From Candidatus Zhuqueibacterota bacterium (GTDB taxonomy: Bacteria; Zhuqueibacterota; Zhuqueibacteria; Thermofontimicrobiales; Sulfurfontimicrobiaceae): DNA of 37,408 bases. Position numbers and translations under genes: made by a program. The stretch lies in contig JAFGMA010000362.1 of assembly GCA_016927835.1 (NCBI GenBank), positions 1 to 37,408 of the forward strand, in the 5' to 3' direction. Positions 23,571-33,488 of this stretch are shown here, one piece after another (the first letter of the stretch is position 1; the number at the start of each line of letters is the position of its first letter). Under the pieces are notes generated by a model. That model was not told where the DNA came from and ran no database searches. It saw only the letters and a list, made by a program, of their open reading frames with translations.

Positions 23571-25133
23571 TTAAAAGTTTATCCACTTCATATCGGCAAT
23601 TGGTACGACAGCTTCACCAGTAAAATTCTTCCTCAAAAATACAGATGTTTGGTACGTCTTGGTACCATCCGACAGTTCTAATTCATCAAGGAGCTTCTCG
23701 TCGATCCATACCGGATAGCGCTGTCGTAACTCAGCTAACTTTTGTTCCAGCAGTGCGAGATGTTTTTCGTGAAGTATAAAATTGTAAACGCTTTGCTCAT
23801 ATTTATAGAAACGCGTGGTATCGACATTGGCAATTGGCAATTCGCGCCACCGTTGCTTGAAAAAATCATGCATTTCCTCGTCGGTTACGCTTAAGTCCCT
23901 GACGGTTTCGGCTCTGAAAACGTCATAAGTCCATTTTTGCTCCCAGATCCTCAAATCATTTACCGTTCTGGACGAATCAAGGTATCCATCCTGTACAGCG
24001 ATATCAACAAATACCTCATTTTTTAGCATAGTGCCGATTTCGGTGATCAAACGTTCTCTAAACTCTTCGAAAGAGCGGCTCGTGTTCAAAGCTTTGCGGT
24101 AGTAATTCATAAACTGCAAATAGTCTTCGACAGTCTTGTCCCCTTTTGAGGAGGTGAGCAGCGTTTGATCCAGCAGGCTTTTTATTTGCCTTATATGTTC
24201 CCTGGCGCTATCAGGGGCTTCACGAACAAATTTTACAACGGATTCCGACGGAAGACCTTGCTTAAACCACTCAAACAATGGCGGTGCGAGTTGCTCCACC
24301 ACACCACCCTTAACCCGAACATCGAGCGGTGTTAAAAGTGAATCAGAAATACCGCGTACAATTCGATCTGCTTGGATGTCATGCAATCGCGCGTACATTT
24401 GCTTTCGCTTTGCGCCATACTGCAATTCATCTTGCTTAATGCCTTCAAGATTGATATCAAGAATTTGCGCCAGCGCATAGCCATTGCCATACGGTATGGG
24501 TTCGGATACGTCCCCGACTTCAAGGTTTTTTATTTTATCGAACACTTCCGGTCTCAAATCGAGAAAATCAACCCAATCGGTTTCGAAGAAGCGCTTCTCC
24601 TTCAAGGGTATTTCTTCGCTGGCGATTTTTTTCTCGATAAAATCTTCCAGGTTGGTTTTGCGCGCTTCGATGAGAGCTTCCTGTGCTTCTTCTTTCGTTA
24701 CGGCGGGCAAGATCATCATCCGCCATTTAACCGTGCCCTTTTTTATCGCTTCCTGGAGCTCATCTTCGGGAATTTTCACCTTGCTGTGCACATGCTTCAA
24801 ATAAAAAGCTTCCAGCAAATCATTTCGCCGACGATTGGCAACACGTTTCGTGACATAAGGGGTTTTATGATATCCCAGCCGATAGCCTTCATTCGCCAGG
24901 AGCAATTCCTTGATCAGATAATCCAGATAGGTCCGTCTCTGGCTGACTCCCCGCCTCAGGGGTGCGAAGCTGAATTCGAAGCTGTACCTGAATTCACTCG
25001 CCGTGATAACGCGATCCCCGACTTTTGCCAGGATTTGCTTTTCAAGTGGTAGCGGCTTCTTTTCTTCAGCGCAAGATGCTATTAATACTGCAACAATTAA
25101 AATAAAAAATTTGAGCTTGATATTATTTTCCAA
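23571..25133 (-). CDS. Lipoprotein SurA-like periplasmic chaperone/PPIase
   Basis: A 520-residue lipoprotein: the leader ends in LIASC, with Cys21 as the probable lipidated residue. The first part (about 30-120) follows the SurA/PrsA N-terminal layout (AKVGDRVITASEFRYSF ... YLDYLIKELLLANEGYRLG). A PpiC-like stretch of roughly 120-235 includes VKWRMMILP, EIPLKEKRFFETDWV and EVGDVSEPIPYGNGYALAQI, but it lacks the usual GGDLG segment, so isomerase activity may be absent. The rest is helical and charged and resembles a second SurA-like unit. The start is TTG, without a clear Shine-Dalgarno, chosen because it leads straight into the signal peptide. It lies downstream of the receptor/PorV/cargo operon and probably helps exported or outer-membrane proteins fold. 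Confidence 0.75.
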   Translation of the reverse strand: MENNIKLKFFILIVAVLIASCAEEKKPLPLEKQILAKVGDRVITASEFRYSFEFSFAPLRRGVSQRRTYLDYLIKELLLANEGYRLGYHKTPYVTKRVANRRRNDLLEAFYLKHVHSKVKIPEDELQEAIKKGTVKWRMMILPAVTKEEAQEALIEARKTNLEDFIEKKIASEEIPLKEKRFFETDWVDFLDLRPEVFDKIKNLEVGDVSEPIPYGNGYALAQILDINLEGIKQDELQYGAKRKQMYARLHDIQADRIVRGISDSLLTPLDVRVKGGVVEQLAPPLFEWFKQGLPSESVVKFVREAPDSAREHIRQIKSLLDQTLLTSSKGDKTVEDYLQFMNYYRKALNTSRSFEEFRERLITEIGTMLKNEVFVDIAVQDGYLDSSRTVNDLRIWEQKWTYDVFRAETVRDLSVTDEEMHDFFKQRWRELPIANVDTTRFYKYEQSVYNFILHEKHLALLEQKLAELRQRYPVWIDEKLLDELELSDGTKTYQTSVFLRKNFTGEAVVPIADMKWINF

Positions 25134-25373
25134 CGATTAATCACACGCCTTAAATAAGTTACAACAGAATCATCAGCCGCCAGCTTGCCCTCCAACCAGC
25201 AAGCTGTGCATTTGATGATTGTGAGATTATGATTGATGCACTGTGTCAGCCCACATAATCCGCCAGACACTGATACTGATCGCTGGCGCCTGGTCCAGGA
25301 AACCGAATTGTATGGAGATTCCGTATGGATTCGCGTTTTACGTGGGCAAAACACTGTTTTCTATTAATTGCAT

Positions 25374-28300
25374 TTATTTTATTACTGCGAATTTGCCTCT
25401 GGTAATTCCCAGATCTTTGGATTCGACGACGAAGAAATACATGCCAAAAGCAACTTCGGGACCGTCTTCAGAGGTTAAATCCCATGGTTCACGCCCGAAA
25501 TCATACGCAGCATCATGTGCGATCTCTTTTACAAGCCGCCCGCTTGCGGTAAAAATTTTAATGGTACATTTAGGCGGCAGATTCACAAAATCGACTTTTC
25601 GCTGCTGGTATCCGGCGAGTTCGTAAATGGGTTCGTAGCTGCTGGCAACGACGTACGGATCGGGAACAACGTAAATATCCCGCATTTTTTCTCTGGCATT
25701 CTCTTTCACCCATTCTCCACCGCTGACTGTGAAACGATAGACATCATGCCGTGTCGGATTCCGAGTTGTTCTGAATCGGTAAATATCACCGGGTTGGGGT
25801 GGTATTACCGGATTCAGCGAATCGAATGGGCTCTTAACGAACCTTACCTGCCAGGTTGCATTATATTTACCTTCTTTATGGCTTGGAAACATGATTGTGA
25901 CACGGGTGCTATCCCATATTTGTCCTGACATTTCTGCGTTTTCTTCCGCAGTTATGGTTCGTTGGTCTTTATCATATTTCAAAGTCACTTTCATTTGGCG
26001 CGGATTCTCCGGATCGGTGATATTCCAGGTGGTAAAATTCAAAGGAAATGGTGGCATTAAATACGGATTTACTGTATAGCTGGTATCTACGCCTTTGTAG
26101 TCCCCAATCCTGAATTCGATATCGAATGGTGTGGCAAATGCAGCACCGGTCAATTCAATCGTCTGAACTCGAATATTCGATTTTGTGTCCGTTGCCCATT
26201 TTTTCCATTCATTGGTTTCGCGCCCGTATTTATTCACCGTTACCATTTCGATTCCGCGGTCTTCGTCGGCTTCGCTGCCTCCGGTGTAGGCGCTTTTCCA
26301 TCCCAAGGTATAATGAATACCTTGATAAATATTTTTTTCAAGTTCAGCGAATACCTTTTGCGTAAACTCGAAATTCCCATCAAACTGGAAATTGAACATC
26401 GTATCACCGGTAGTGATATTCATGCAACGCATACCGGTTGTATTCCCCCATTCATAGTCCGGTGTCAGATTGTCGAGATAATGATCATCGTTAAAGGTTA
26501 ATTCATACACATGACCTAATTTGACATGATTTTTATTGAAGACTTGAATATCCCAAGTTCCGCCGCGCGCAAATCCACTCACATGCTCAATTTTCGATGA
26601 ATCAATGAATGGATTAACATACCCGGCAGCCGGTTCGGTTGGAATACAAACCGCCGTATTTCGATCCCGGTAAACCACCTCGCCCAACGTATTCACGGTG
26701 ATATTGAAAGGTGATTCACTGGGCATTGCATCAATTTCATAGTCTTCGGTGATCAATCCTTCACGATAAAAACCAGGACCGTTGCCGGCGTCAAAAGCTG
26801 TCACCGCATAATAATACGTCCTGCCATTCTCCACCAATGTATCCCGATATGAATGTTTCAAGCCGCTGTTATTTCCCATGTCGAAATGAACGCCCAGGGT
26901 TGGAAACGGGACGGGGTGAGTGCCTTTGAGGATATCGGCTTTATCGAAAATTGCAAGCGGCTCAAAAAGGAGCACGTTCCCAAAGGCATCGGTAATCGTT
27001 TTAATATCCAAAAACTTTGGATCGGTGCTTTTGTATACTCTGTAGCCGTTGAAATCGTAACCGAAGAATGGATCTTTGGACAATTCAGCATCGGTATCCC
27101 AATAAAGCTGAACCACACGGTCACCAACATTTGAAACCAGGGTAGGTTGTAATGGTGGTGTGAGAAAACGATAGTTGTTATCATAAATGCTTTGCATGGT
27201 CGCTTTATTGCGAATGGCGTCATCCTGGTCTTCGCCCATAATCATGGCAATCGCAAAGCGCTTCCACTCCATTTTTTCAAATTTCACTGCCCTGGCGCCA
27301 AAAGTAAATACAATATCTTCATCTGTTTCTTCAGTCTCGAACCAGTCATCCTTGATCATATACTTATTCCAGAAGAATTTATCGTCTTCCAAATTTCTGT
27401 TTTTATGAAATTCATAAACGTAGGCAATTTTCAAACCCGCTTGATCAGCTTCGTCAATATCGGTCAGATCGAAATCGGGTTCGCCAAGATCCATGATGCC
27501 ATTGCATTCGGTTCCGTCCGGATCGGGTCCCAGCCAATCATTTTCATCGGGTCCTCTGCCATCTGAGCCTCTGTCATCATTGATGGGTTCCATATCCAGT
27601 TTATCGTTTTTATTGATATCTTCGCCGGGATCCATACCCCCGTTCATATTGAGATCTTCTGTGTCCCAAACGCCATTTCCCTCGCTCCCATCAGCATCGG
27701 GACCCGGATATCCCGGATCGCCCGGTCCCAATTTATCTAATCCGATGTCTTCGAAAGGCTCCCAATCGCCATCATTATCGAGTCCATCTTCCATTGATTC
27801 ATCGATCAGAGAATCGGCATCGTCATCCATCTTATTATATTCGATTCCCGGGCTTTCAAGAAACGCAAATGCAAATGTTCCCACTTTTTTATACGTGGAA
27901 AGCTGATCCGGGAATTGATGCCATTGATATAATATATCGAAATCAAGCCTGCCGCCAGCACCCGCATAATCATACGTGGCTTTAATATAGCTGGCAGTAT
28001 TATATTCGGATTGACCGACGTTGGCATCGCACCACATACCGGTAATCACCTCATTCAGCACATAATCGCTGTAGTTTCTTACACGGTAAACCGACACCAA
28101 CAAATCTTCCGCCAGTGGGTGATACCAGCCATACGTCCTTCCTTCGACTTCAATACCGAGACCTGCAATTCCCACATCATCGTGCCAGTCTCTTGTGTCG
28201 GGCGTTCCGTCCGGATTTTTCATGGGCCAATACATCGCGTTAACAGCAATAGTGTCATCGCCGACAATCTTCTCATAACCGTAATAATCATTCAGTCGGT

Positions 28301-29120
28301 CATTTTCGTGATCATCCATCCGATACAACGTCTCCTGATCCGCGATCGGTCCGTCTTTGTATTCTCCGTTCCATCTGCCTTTGCGCAATCCCGCTGCCAC
28401 TGTTCTCGGCGGACGACCAAAGTAGGGGCGCGTATCATTAATATATGAGCCGCCAGGCCAAAATTCAGGCCAGGTACGTTTATCCGTGCTGATTGCCATG
28501 CTTTTGATGATACTCAACGGCGGTTCAAGGTTGTAATCAAGAATTCCGTTAAAATTAATATCTTCCGCCGGACTCAAGTCACCATCGCCGTTAACATCTT
28601 CATTAATGCCCCAGATGTAACCGTCTTTTCCGTCGTTGTAGAAGCCCGGGATTGGCGCCCAGACTTGTTGATGAGTAGCATCGACAGAGAGTTGAGGCGG
28701 CGTCCAAACGCTGACATGGTAAAAATAAGAATCGGTCACAATCGGGAGTTGATAGCCATCCCATGTTTCCGGAATGACTTTGCCCTCGAATTCAGACATA
28801 TCAGTGACCAGGCTGGCGATATAGAAATTGGCTTTCCCCACAAACGTGTTACCCTGGCTGCCGGGCCATGCCATCCCCTGTCCCGGAGACAAAGCCGCAT
28901 CGGTCAGGTTGCCGATATTCCAGATGGGGCAGTAAATAAGGTTTCGGTCAAAAAGCCCTCTAGCCCAATAGCGTGCCCAGTGCATGGGATGGGTGTCGAA
29001 CTGCACGCCCGAAACCGGCTGCTGTGCAAGGGCATTATTCACGACCATGAGTAAAAGGCTAATTAATATAATAATTAATATGCCGTTGCTTTTTTTGATC
29101 TTATAGTCTAAGGATAACAT
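25374..29120 (-). CDS. Large secreted/outer-membrane-associated protein with acidic Ca-type repeats and FnIII-like domain
   Basis: A 1248-residue exported protein with a signal segment (about 12-33, ending ALAQQ). Acidic DxNxDG-type loops occur near 170-190 (DVNGDGDLSPAED) and in a dense tract at about 427-563, where many Asp, Gly, Asn and Pro residues resemble type-3/EF-hand calcium repeats. A fibronectin type III-like stretch starts near 655 (PTLVSNVGDRVVQLYWD). The C-terminal about 85 residues resemble a T9SS-type sorting or FlgD-like fold (CTIKIFTASGRLVKEI ... GMYFFVVESKD), preceded by VVPDPYV near 1146 instead of the usual YPNPFNP. A GGAG site eight bases before ATG 29120 supports the start. 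It follows the PorV-like gene by 75 bases, so it is probably the third gene of the receptor operon and its export cargo. Function unknown. Confidence 0.8.
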   Translation of the reverse strand: MLSLDYKIKKSNGILIIILISLLLMVVNNALAQQPVSGVQFDTHPMHWARYWARGLFDRNLIYCPIWNIGNLTDAALSPGQGMAWPGSQGNTFVGKANFYIASLVTDMSEFEGKVIPETWDGYQLPIVTDSYFYHVSVWTPPQLSVDATHQQVWAPIPGFYNDGKDGYIWGINEDVNGDGDLSPAEDINFNGILDYNLEPPLSIIKSMAISTDKRTWPEFWPGGSYINDTRPYFGRPPRTVAAGLRKGRWNGEYKDGPIADQETLYRMDDHENDRLNDYYGYEKIVGDDTIAVNAMYWPMKNPDGTPDTRDWHDDVGIAGLGIEVEGRTYGWYHPLAEDLLVSVYRVRNYSDYVLNEVITGMWCDANVGQSEYNTASYIKATYDYAGAGGRLDFDILYQWHQFPDQLSTYKKVGTFAFAFLESPGIEYNKMDDDADSLIDESMEDGLDNDGDWEPFEDIGLDKLGPGDPGYPGPDADGSEGNGVWDTEDLNMNGGMDPGEDINKNDKLDMEPINDDRGSDGRGPDENDWLGPDPDGTECNGIMDLGEPDFDLTDIDEADQAGLKIAYVYEFHKNRNLEDDKFFWNKYMIKDDWFETEETDEDIVFTFGARAVKFEKMEWKRFAIAMIMGEDQDDAIRNKATMQSIYDNNYRFLTPPLQPTLVSNVGDRVVQLYWDTDAELSKDPFFGYDFNGYRVYKSTDPKFLDIKTITDAFGNVLLFEPLAIFDKADILKGTHPVPFPTLGVHFDMGNNSGLKHSYRDTLVENGRTYYYAVTAFDAGNGPGFYREGLITEDYEIDAMPSESPFNITVNTLGEVVYRDRNTAVCIPTEPAAGYVNPFIDSSKIEHVSGFARGGTWDIQVFNKNHVKLGHVYELTFNDDHYLDNLTPDYEWGNTTGMRCMNITTGDTMFNFQFDGNFEFTQKVFAELEKNIYQGIHYTLGWKSAYTGGSEADEDRGIEMVTVNKYGRETNEWKKWATDTKSNIRVQTIELTGAAFATPFDIEFRIGDYKGVDTSYTVNPYLMPPFPLNFTTWNITDPENPRQMKVTLKYDKDQRTITAEENAEMSGQIWDSTRVTIMFPSHKEGKYNATWQVRFVKSPFDSLNPVIPPQPGDIYRFRTTRNPTRHDVYRFTVSGGEWVKENAREKMRDIYVVPDPYVVASSYEPIYELAGYQQRKVDFVNLPPKCTIKIFTASGRLVKEIAHDAAYDFGREPWDLTSEDGPEVAFGMYFFVVESKDLGITRGKFAVIK

Positions 29121-29195
29121 TAAAGCTCTCCTATTTCAATTATTATATTCGATTCTTGATAAATTTTTTCCTTGAATTTTAAGCGCCAGGCATCG

Positions 29196-30278
29196 CTAGA
29201 AAACGTTGATTCCGATAGTAAATCGGTTGACGGAAGCCAGCACGGTCCAATCACTCCAGGAATAGTCCAGCGTAATCGTTGTGAAGCCGAGTACCTTTTG
29301 CTTGAATCCTGCGCCCAGAGTCAATCCATCGGCAGCATAATCAGCAAATAATGAGTGGTAGCCCGCGCGCAAATAGAAAGAATTTAGTAATTTAACTTCA
29401 CATCCCAGGTCAACCGTTTCAACATCAGTGCTTGGATGATTGACGTTGCTGGCGAATAAAAGCGAATTCTTCTCGCTAAAATTCAGTTCGTAAGCCATTC
29501 CGAATCTAAAAAGCAATGGTAAGGGATAGGTTTCAGTTGCCAGATTTATTGCAACATTATCATTATTAAAATATTTATCCCTTCTGCCGTCAATATCTGT
29601 AACGCGCGTGAGGTCTCGTCCGGAGAGACCGAATTCCGGTCCGAGATTACTAATGGTACCTCCCAGGCTCAATCCTTTCAAAGGCGTTTCGAAAAGGATC
29701 GACAGATCTGCTGCCACCGTCGACCCCTGCACGTGCCAGATTCTTTCCTGGAAATATTTCATGCCCACACCCACCGAGACTCTATCGGTGATACTCATTG
29801 CCCAGTATAAGCCGGCTACGAAATCCAGGGCAGAATAGGTTTCCCCGGTGCCTTCCGGGCGGAAAACCGTTCTGACCGGGTTTTCACCATAATCGAGTAC
29901 GGCGAGATGCAGCCCCAGCGAAGAATTGATTACTTGAAGTGGGATAATTAAATCAACTGCATTAAAACTCGTGCCCACAAACCATTCTGTTTTGGAAGCT
30001 TGAACAGCAACGGATGTAATTCTCGAAATACCAGCCGGATTCCAATAAAGCGCAGAAGGATCGTCGGCAACTGCGACAAACGCGCCCCCCAACGCCTCGG
30101 CACGCGCCCCGACACCAATTTCGAGCATTGCACCGGCTGAGGTACCACGGCGGCTGATATTTTTGTCGTACGCCAGATCCGCCGGATTCACCTGCGCGGT
30201 CAATTGATTTTGCCCCATCGCAGCCATCAACAAAATAATGGAGACTATTAGCGCTTCGGTATATTTTTTAATTAACAT
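29196..30278 (-). CDS. PorV/PorQ-family outer-membrane protein
   Basis: From the ATG at 30278 this is a 360-residue protein with a signal peptide (about 1-28, ending LTAQ). The family hallmark is IGVGARAEALGGAFVAVADD (54-73) followed by PSALYWNPAGI (74-84). The remainder alternates amphipathic strands, ending in aromatic WTVLASVNRFTIGINVF, as expected for a beta-barrel. PorV binds T9SS cargo sorting domains and hands them to the sortase PorU, while other members resemble FadL-like transporters. The frame is open upstream to a TTG that overlaps the receptor gene's stop, but the ATG, preceded by GAGAGG, is preferred and leaves a 19-base gap. It sits between a TonB receptor and a tagged cargo-like protein in one operon. 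Confidence 0.85.
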   Translation of the reverse strand: MLIKKYTEALIVSIILLMAAMGQNQLTAQVNPADLAYDKNISRRGTSAGAMLEIGVGARAEALGGAFVAVADDPSALYWNPAGISRITSVAVQASKTEWFVGTSFNAVDLIIPLQVINSSLGLHLAVLDYGENPVRTVFRPEGTGETYSALDFVAGLYWAMSITDRVSVGVGMKYFQERIWHVQGSTVAADLSILFETPLKGLSLGGTISNLGPEFGLSGRDLTRVTDIDGRRDKYFNNDNVAINLATETYPLPLLFRFGMAYELNFSEKNSLLFASNVNHPSTDVETVDLGCEVKLLNSFYLRAGYHSLFADYAADGLTLGAGFKQKVLGFTTITLDYSWSDWTVLASVNRFTIGINVF

Positions 30279-30297
30279 TGATATCAAGCCTCTCAAT

Positions 30298-33204
30298 TTA
30301 TAGTTCAAACGACAAGCCCAATTGAATTAACCGGGGTCTTGAATAATCTGTGGGATTATAATCGGCTTCATCACGCGTAAATTCACCAAGTTGCTCGAGA
30401 CGGGAATAGCGCTTCCTGGCAATTTCAGGAAGATATGCACTGGGACCTGCGCGACCGGTTATGCTATTAACGCTGTTTTCATCGAGATGATTTAAGAAGT
30501 TAAAGATGTTCACAAACGTTCCTACTTTCATTCCTAACAACTGAAATGATTTGTAAATTTTCAGGTCCATATTCCAACGCAACGGTTTTCTTCCCGCATT
30601 ATCCCACCATCCGCCCGGGATCTCTATGTTCGGATCCAGCGTCGACGGTGAGTACGGCAGCCCGGAGCCTAATTGACCAAGCAGGCTGATGTATAAATCC
30701 TGCCGCGGTCGAATACTTACCGAGCCGTTCAGAGAATGCGTTTGATCCCATCCTAAAAAGTCGATTCTTCGAGCGGATAACGTGTAAGCACCCTGCCCGG
30801 AACCAGATAAAATAGAAACGTCTCGCACCGCTTCAGCGCTGGAAGCCGTACCCTTGGCAATCATGTAGGTATAATCCAGGCTTGCTGTAATATTACCCTG
30901 ACTCGGATGATAATTGAAGGCAAGAGTGACTCCCGAAGAGTTTCCATATTCCTTGTTGATATAACGGTAAAATGTGGTTGCATTGCTGAGCGTCAGTATT
31001 TCAGTACCCAGCAAATCACGAATGTCTTTATAATACACAGTAAGTTCCAATGCCAGACCGTCGATCAGTTCCTGCTGCAAACCCACTTCGTACTGTATGG
31101 TTTTTTCGGGTTTCAAATTGGGATTGCCGATCCGCGTATTCATGATACTAAATTGGTTATAATACTCCAATACAGGATTTTGATACATTTTTTCAAAACT
31201 AGGCGCCTGGAAAAAATGCCCGTAAGAAAGTCGCATGGCACCTCGGTCTGATATCGGGAACGAGAGACCAAAACGCGGACTGAATTGATATTTCATTTTC
31301 GCTTGTTCATAATACGCATCGGCGCCGACTAACTCCGGATAAACGATAGAGTAATCAGGACAAAAGCGATCTTTGGGTCGGAAAATGTCCAGGCGGATAC
31401 CTGCATTCAGGATTATCTCTTTTAAATTCAATTTTGTTTGAACGAAACCGGCTCCTTCCAGCGGCTCTCGGTTGTAGTCCACATAAAACAATTGATCTTC
31501 GGAGCTATCCGGACTGGTTTGTCTCAATTGTATATTGCCAAATTCATAATTTCTCGTCGCTTCTACAAAATAATCATAAGGGATTTCCCATCCGCGTATC
31601 TCATTTTTTGTATAGGGAAATTGCAGAATTTCATGCCCCAGCACCTCTCTCAATGGCGCATTCTTGTAATGCAGATCATATCCTTTCGCTTCGAAGCCCG
31701 ATTTAATTTCGATCACCTTATTAATTTGCCAGGTTAGATCTCCATTTACGAGGTGCATTTCGCGGTCTTGAAAATTTCGATCCCAACTGTAAATTCCGCC
31801 ATAGTCATATCCGGTAATTTTGCCGGGATCCCATGCATTTACTGCATTAGTTTGATAGCGGGGATCATTCGGATCTTCGTAAGTATATGATTTATGGTGA
31901 TTCTCTTGAAATGAATAGCGCAAGTTATAATAGAGGTTTTCGGTTAGCGCGTGGGTTAAAACGAGCATGTGCGTGGCGTTATCGCTGAATCCATAAGGCA
32001 GGGCATCCGGGCAAAAGCGCCAGCTTTGTGAATAGCCCTTGCCTTTTGATTTACTTAAAAAGAGATTGTACGATAAGGTGATTGTCGGCGTCGGTTGATA
32101 AACGAGTTTGGTGTTTATATTGTATGACTGTGACCAGTTAATGGGTACAATTTTGCCATCCCCGGTGTGGAGCGAATCCGGAATTGGAATAACAAGGGGA
32201 TCGACCGGATCGTAAGTGGCTTCATACCACTCCCGAAATACTTCGATCTCCCAACCGTCTTCCGGCATATAACGGCGCTCGCCATTCAACCAACCATCGC
32301 TATCGATGATGCGTCCGTTCAAGTAAAAACCTAACTTTCCGATTTTGCTGGAAAAAGGAATTGGACCTGAAATTGAAAATTTCACTTCTTTATCATTAAA
32401 CGGCTTGTAGGTATTGAGTCCGATATATTGTGGCTTGCTGGGCGAGTAGTATCCACCGGATATAACTTCGATTTTACCGTCGTAGGTGCTTTCCGGAACT
32501 TTGGTTACCACATTAATCACGCCGGATTGCGCCGAACCGTATTCAGCATTGAACGTACCGGTAATAACCTGTAGTTCTTTAATAAAATTATTTTCAATGG
32601 CGACATTCGAACCGCCACCCTGACTGAATGTATTGGTGACCGGAACGCCATCGATAAAATATGCAACCTCTCGCGTACGTCCGCCGCGAATGTGCAGCCC
32701 TCCACCGGCATCGGTGATAACGCCGGCTTGCATCTGCACCACTTCATACATGGATGAAACCGGCAATTTTTCGATTTCATCCTGACTGACATACGACGCC
32801 GTGTTGGTCCGATCAAATTCAATGACCTCCCTGCCGGCAACGACGGTCACTTCTTCGCCCTGAATAACTTCCACTTCCAGGTCAACATCAATCGCGGTTG
32901 TTCGATCCGAGTATACCTTGACATCGGTAACTCGCGAGCGTTTGTAGCCAATCATCATGACTCTAAGTGTATACGTGCCGGGCGGTACTCGCAAGATTAA
33001 ATAATTCCCGTCATTATCCGCGGCAGCACCCCGGTTGGTGCCTTCAATAACCACACTCGCACCAACCAGCGGACTGCCGGTCTGTTTATCGATTATTTTT
33101 CCGCTGATCTTGCCGGTTATGCCCGCATAAAGCAATCCACCACCAAACACGCCAAGCAGAAAGTAAACAAATAAATATGTAACAAACTTATTTAATCTAA
33201 TCAC
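30298..33204 (-). CDS. TonB-dependent receptor with N-terminal carboxypeptidase-regulatory-like domain
   Basis: A 968-residue outer-membrane protein. A hydrophobic leader (about 8-27) precedes a carboxypeptidase-regulatory-like beta-sandwich (about 31-112: GKISGKIIDKQTGSPLVGAS ... DNDGNYLILRVPPGTYTL). The plug domain follows (about 125-235), with LPVSSMYEVVQMQAGV, HIRGGRTREVAYFIDGVPV and AEYGSAQSGVINVVTK. The remainder is a 22-strand-type barrel ending RPRLIQLGLSFEL with a terminal aromatic-Glu-Leu. I see no clear TonB box. Such SusC-like receptors import glycans, peptides or siderophores. The start codon is GTG with an AAGGAG site seven bases away. A consensus promoter lies 249 bases upstream, and PorV-like and 1248-residue genes follow in one probable operon. 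Confidence 0.92.
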   Translation of the reverse strand: MIRLNKFVTYLFVYFLLGVFGGGLLYAGITGKISGKIIDKQTGSPLVGASVVIEGTNRGAAADNDGNYLILRVPPGTYTLRVMMIGYKRSRVTDVKVYSDRTTAIDVDLEVEVIQGEEVTVVAGREVIEFDRTNTASYVSQDEIEKLPVSSMYEVVQMQAGVITDAGGGLHIRGGRTREVAYFIDGVPVTNTFSQGGGSNVAIENNFIKELQVITGTFNAEYGSAQSGVINVVTKVPESTYDGKIEVISGGYYSPSKPQYIGLNTYKPFNDKEVKFSISGPIPFSSKIGKLGFYLNGRIIDSDGWLNGERRYMPEDGWEIEVFREWYEATYDPVDPLVIPIPDSLHTGDGKIVPINWSQSYNINTKLVYQPTPTITLSYNLFLSKSKGKGYSQSWRFCPDALPYGFSDNATHMLVLTHALTENLYYNLRYSFQENHHKSYTYEDPNDPRYQTNAVNAWDPGKITGYDYGGIYSWDRNFQDREMHLVNGDLTWQINKVIEIKSGFEAKGYDLHYKNAPLREVLGHEILQFPYTKNEIRGWEIPYDYFVEATRNYEFGNIQLRQTSPDSSEDQLFYVDYNREPLEGAGFVQTKLNLKEIILNAGIRLDIFRPKDRFCPDYSIVYPELVGADAYYEQAKMKYQFSPRFGLSFPISDRGAMRLSYGHFFQAPSFEKMYQNPVLEYYNQFSIMNTRIGNPNLKPEKTIQYEVGLQQELIDGLALELTVYYKDIRDLLGTEILTLSNATTFYRYINKEYGNSSGVTLAFNYHPSQGNITASLDYTYMIAKGTASSAEAVRDVSILSGSGQGAYTLSARRIDFLGWDQTHSLNGSVSIRPRQDLYISLLGQLGSGLPYSPSTLDPNIEIPGGWWDNAGRKPLRWNMDLKIYKSFQLLGMKVGTFVNIFNFLNHLDENSVNSITGRAGPSAYLPEIARKRYSRLEQLGEFTRDEADYNPTDYSRPRLIQLGLSFEL

Positions 33205-33452
33205 TTTTTTCTCCTTTTGACTAAGGTGTATTAGATTTGATCATAAGGTGATTGTGCTAGCTCTTAAGGGTAGTACGCATAGCCTCATTCTGATCACTCA
33301 TCAAATGTTGTTGTTTCATCAATTCTAGATTTATTTTGATTTAGAATTCGATTCAAAATCGAGAACGCTCAGAACAAAGCGCTTACAGGAGAGGTTAGTT
33401 GTTTCGCATCAGTCTTTTGGCACAAGTCAAACTCATACCAAAGACTTAGATA

Positions 33453-33488
33453 AGTAGATATAATAGTAAATTATGACAATAATGTCAA
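33453..33488 (-). promoter_or_regulatory. Consensus promoter for TonB receptor operon
   Basis: On the minus strand TTGACA (33483-33488), 17 bases, then TATTAT (33460-33465) match sigma70-type consensus almost fully. The expected start near 33453 gives a leader of about 249 bases before GTG 33204. At the 5' end of this leader AGTCTTTGG can pair with CCAAAAGACT (one bulged A), a hairpin that may influence stability. No known riboswitch class is recognised. Confidence 0.75.

Noticed and set aside
24372..25052. A 226-residue plus-strand open frame
   Set aside because: Fully antisense to the SurA-like lipoprotein gene; no family signature and Phe/Ile-rich shadow composition.
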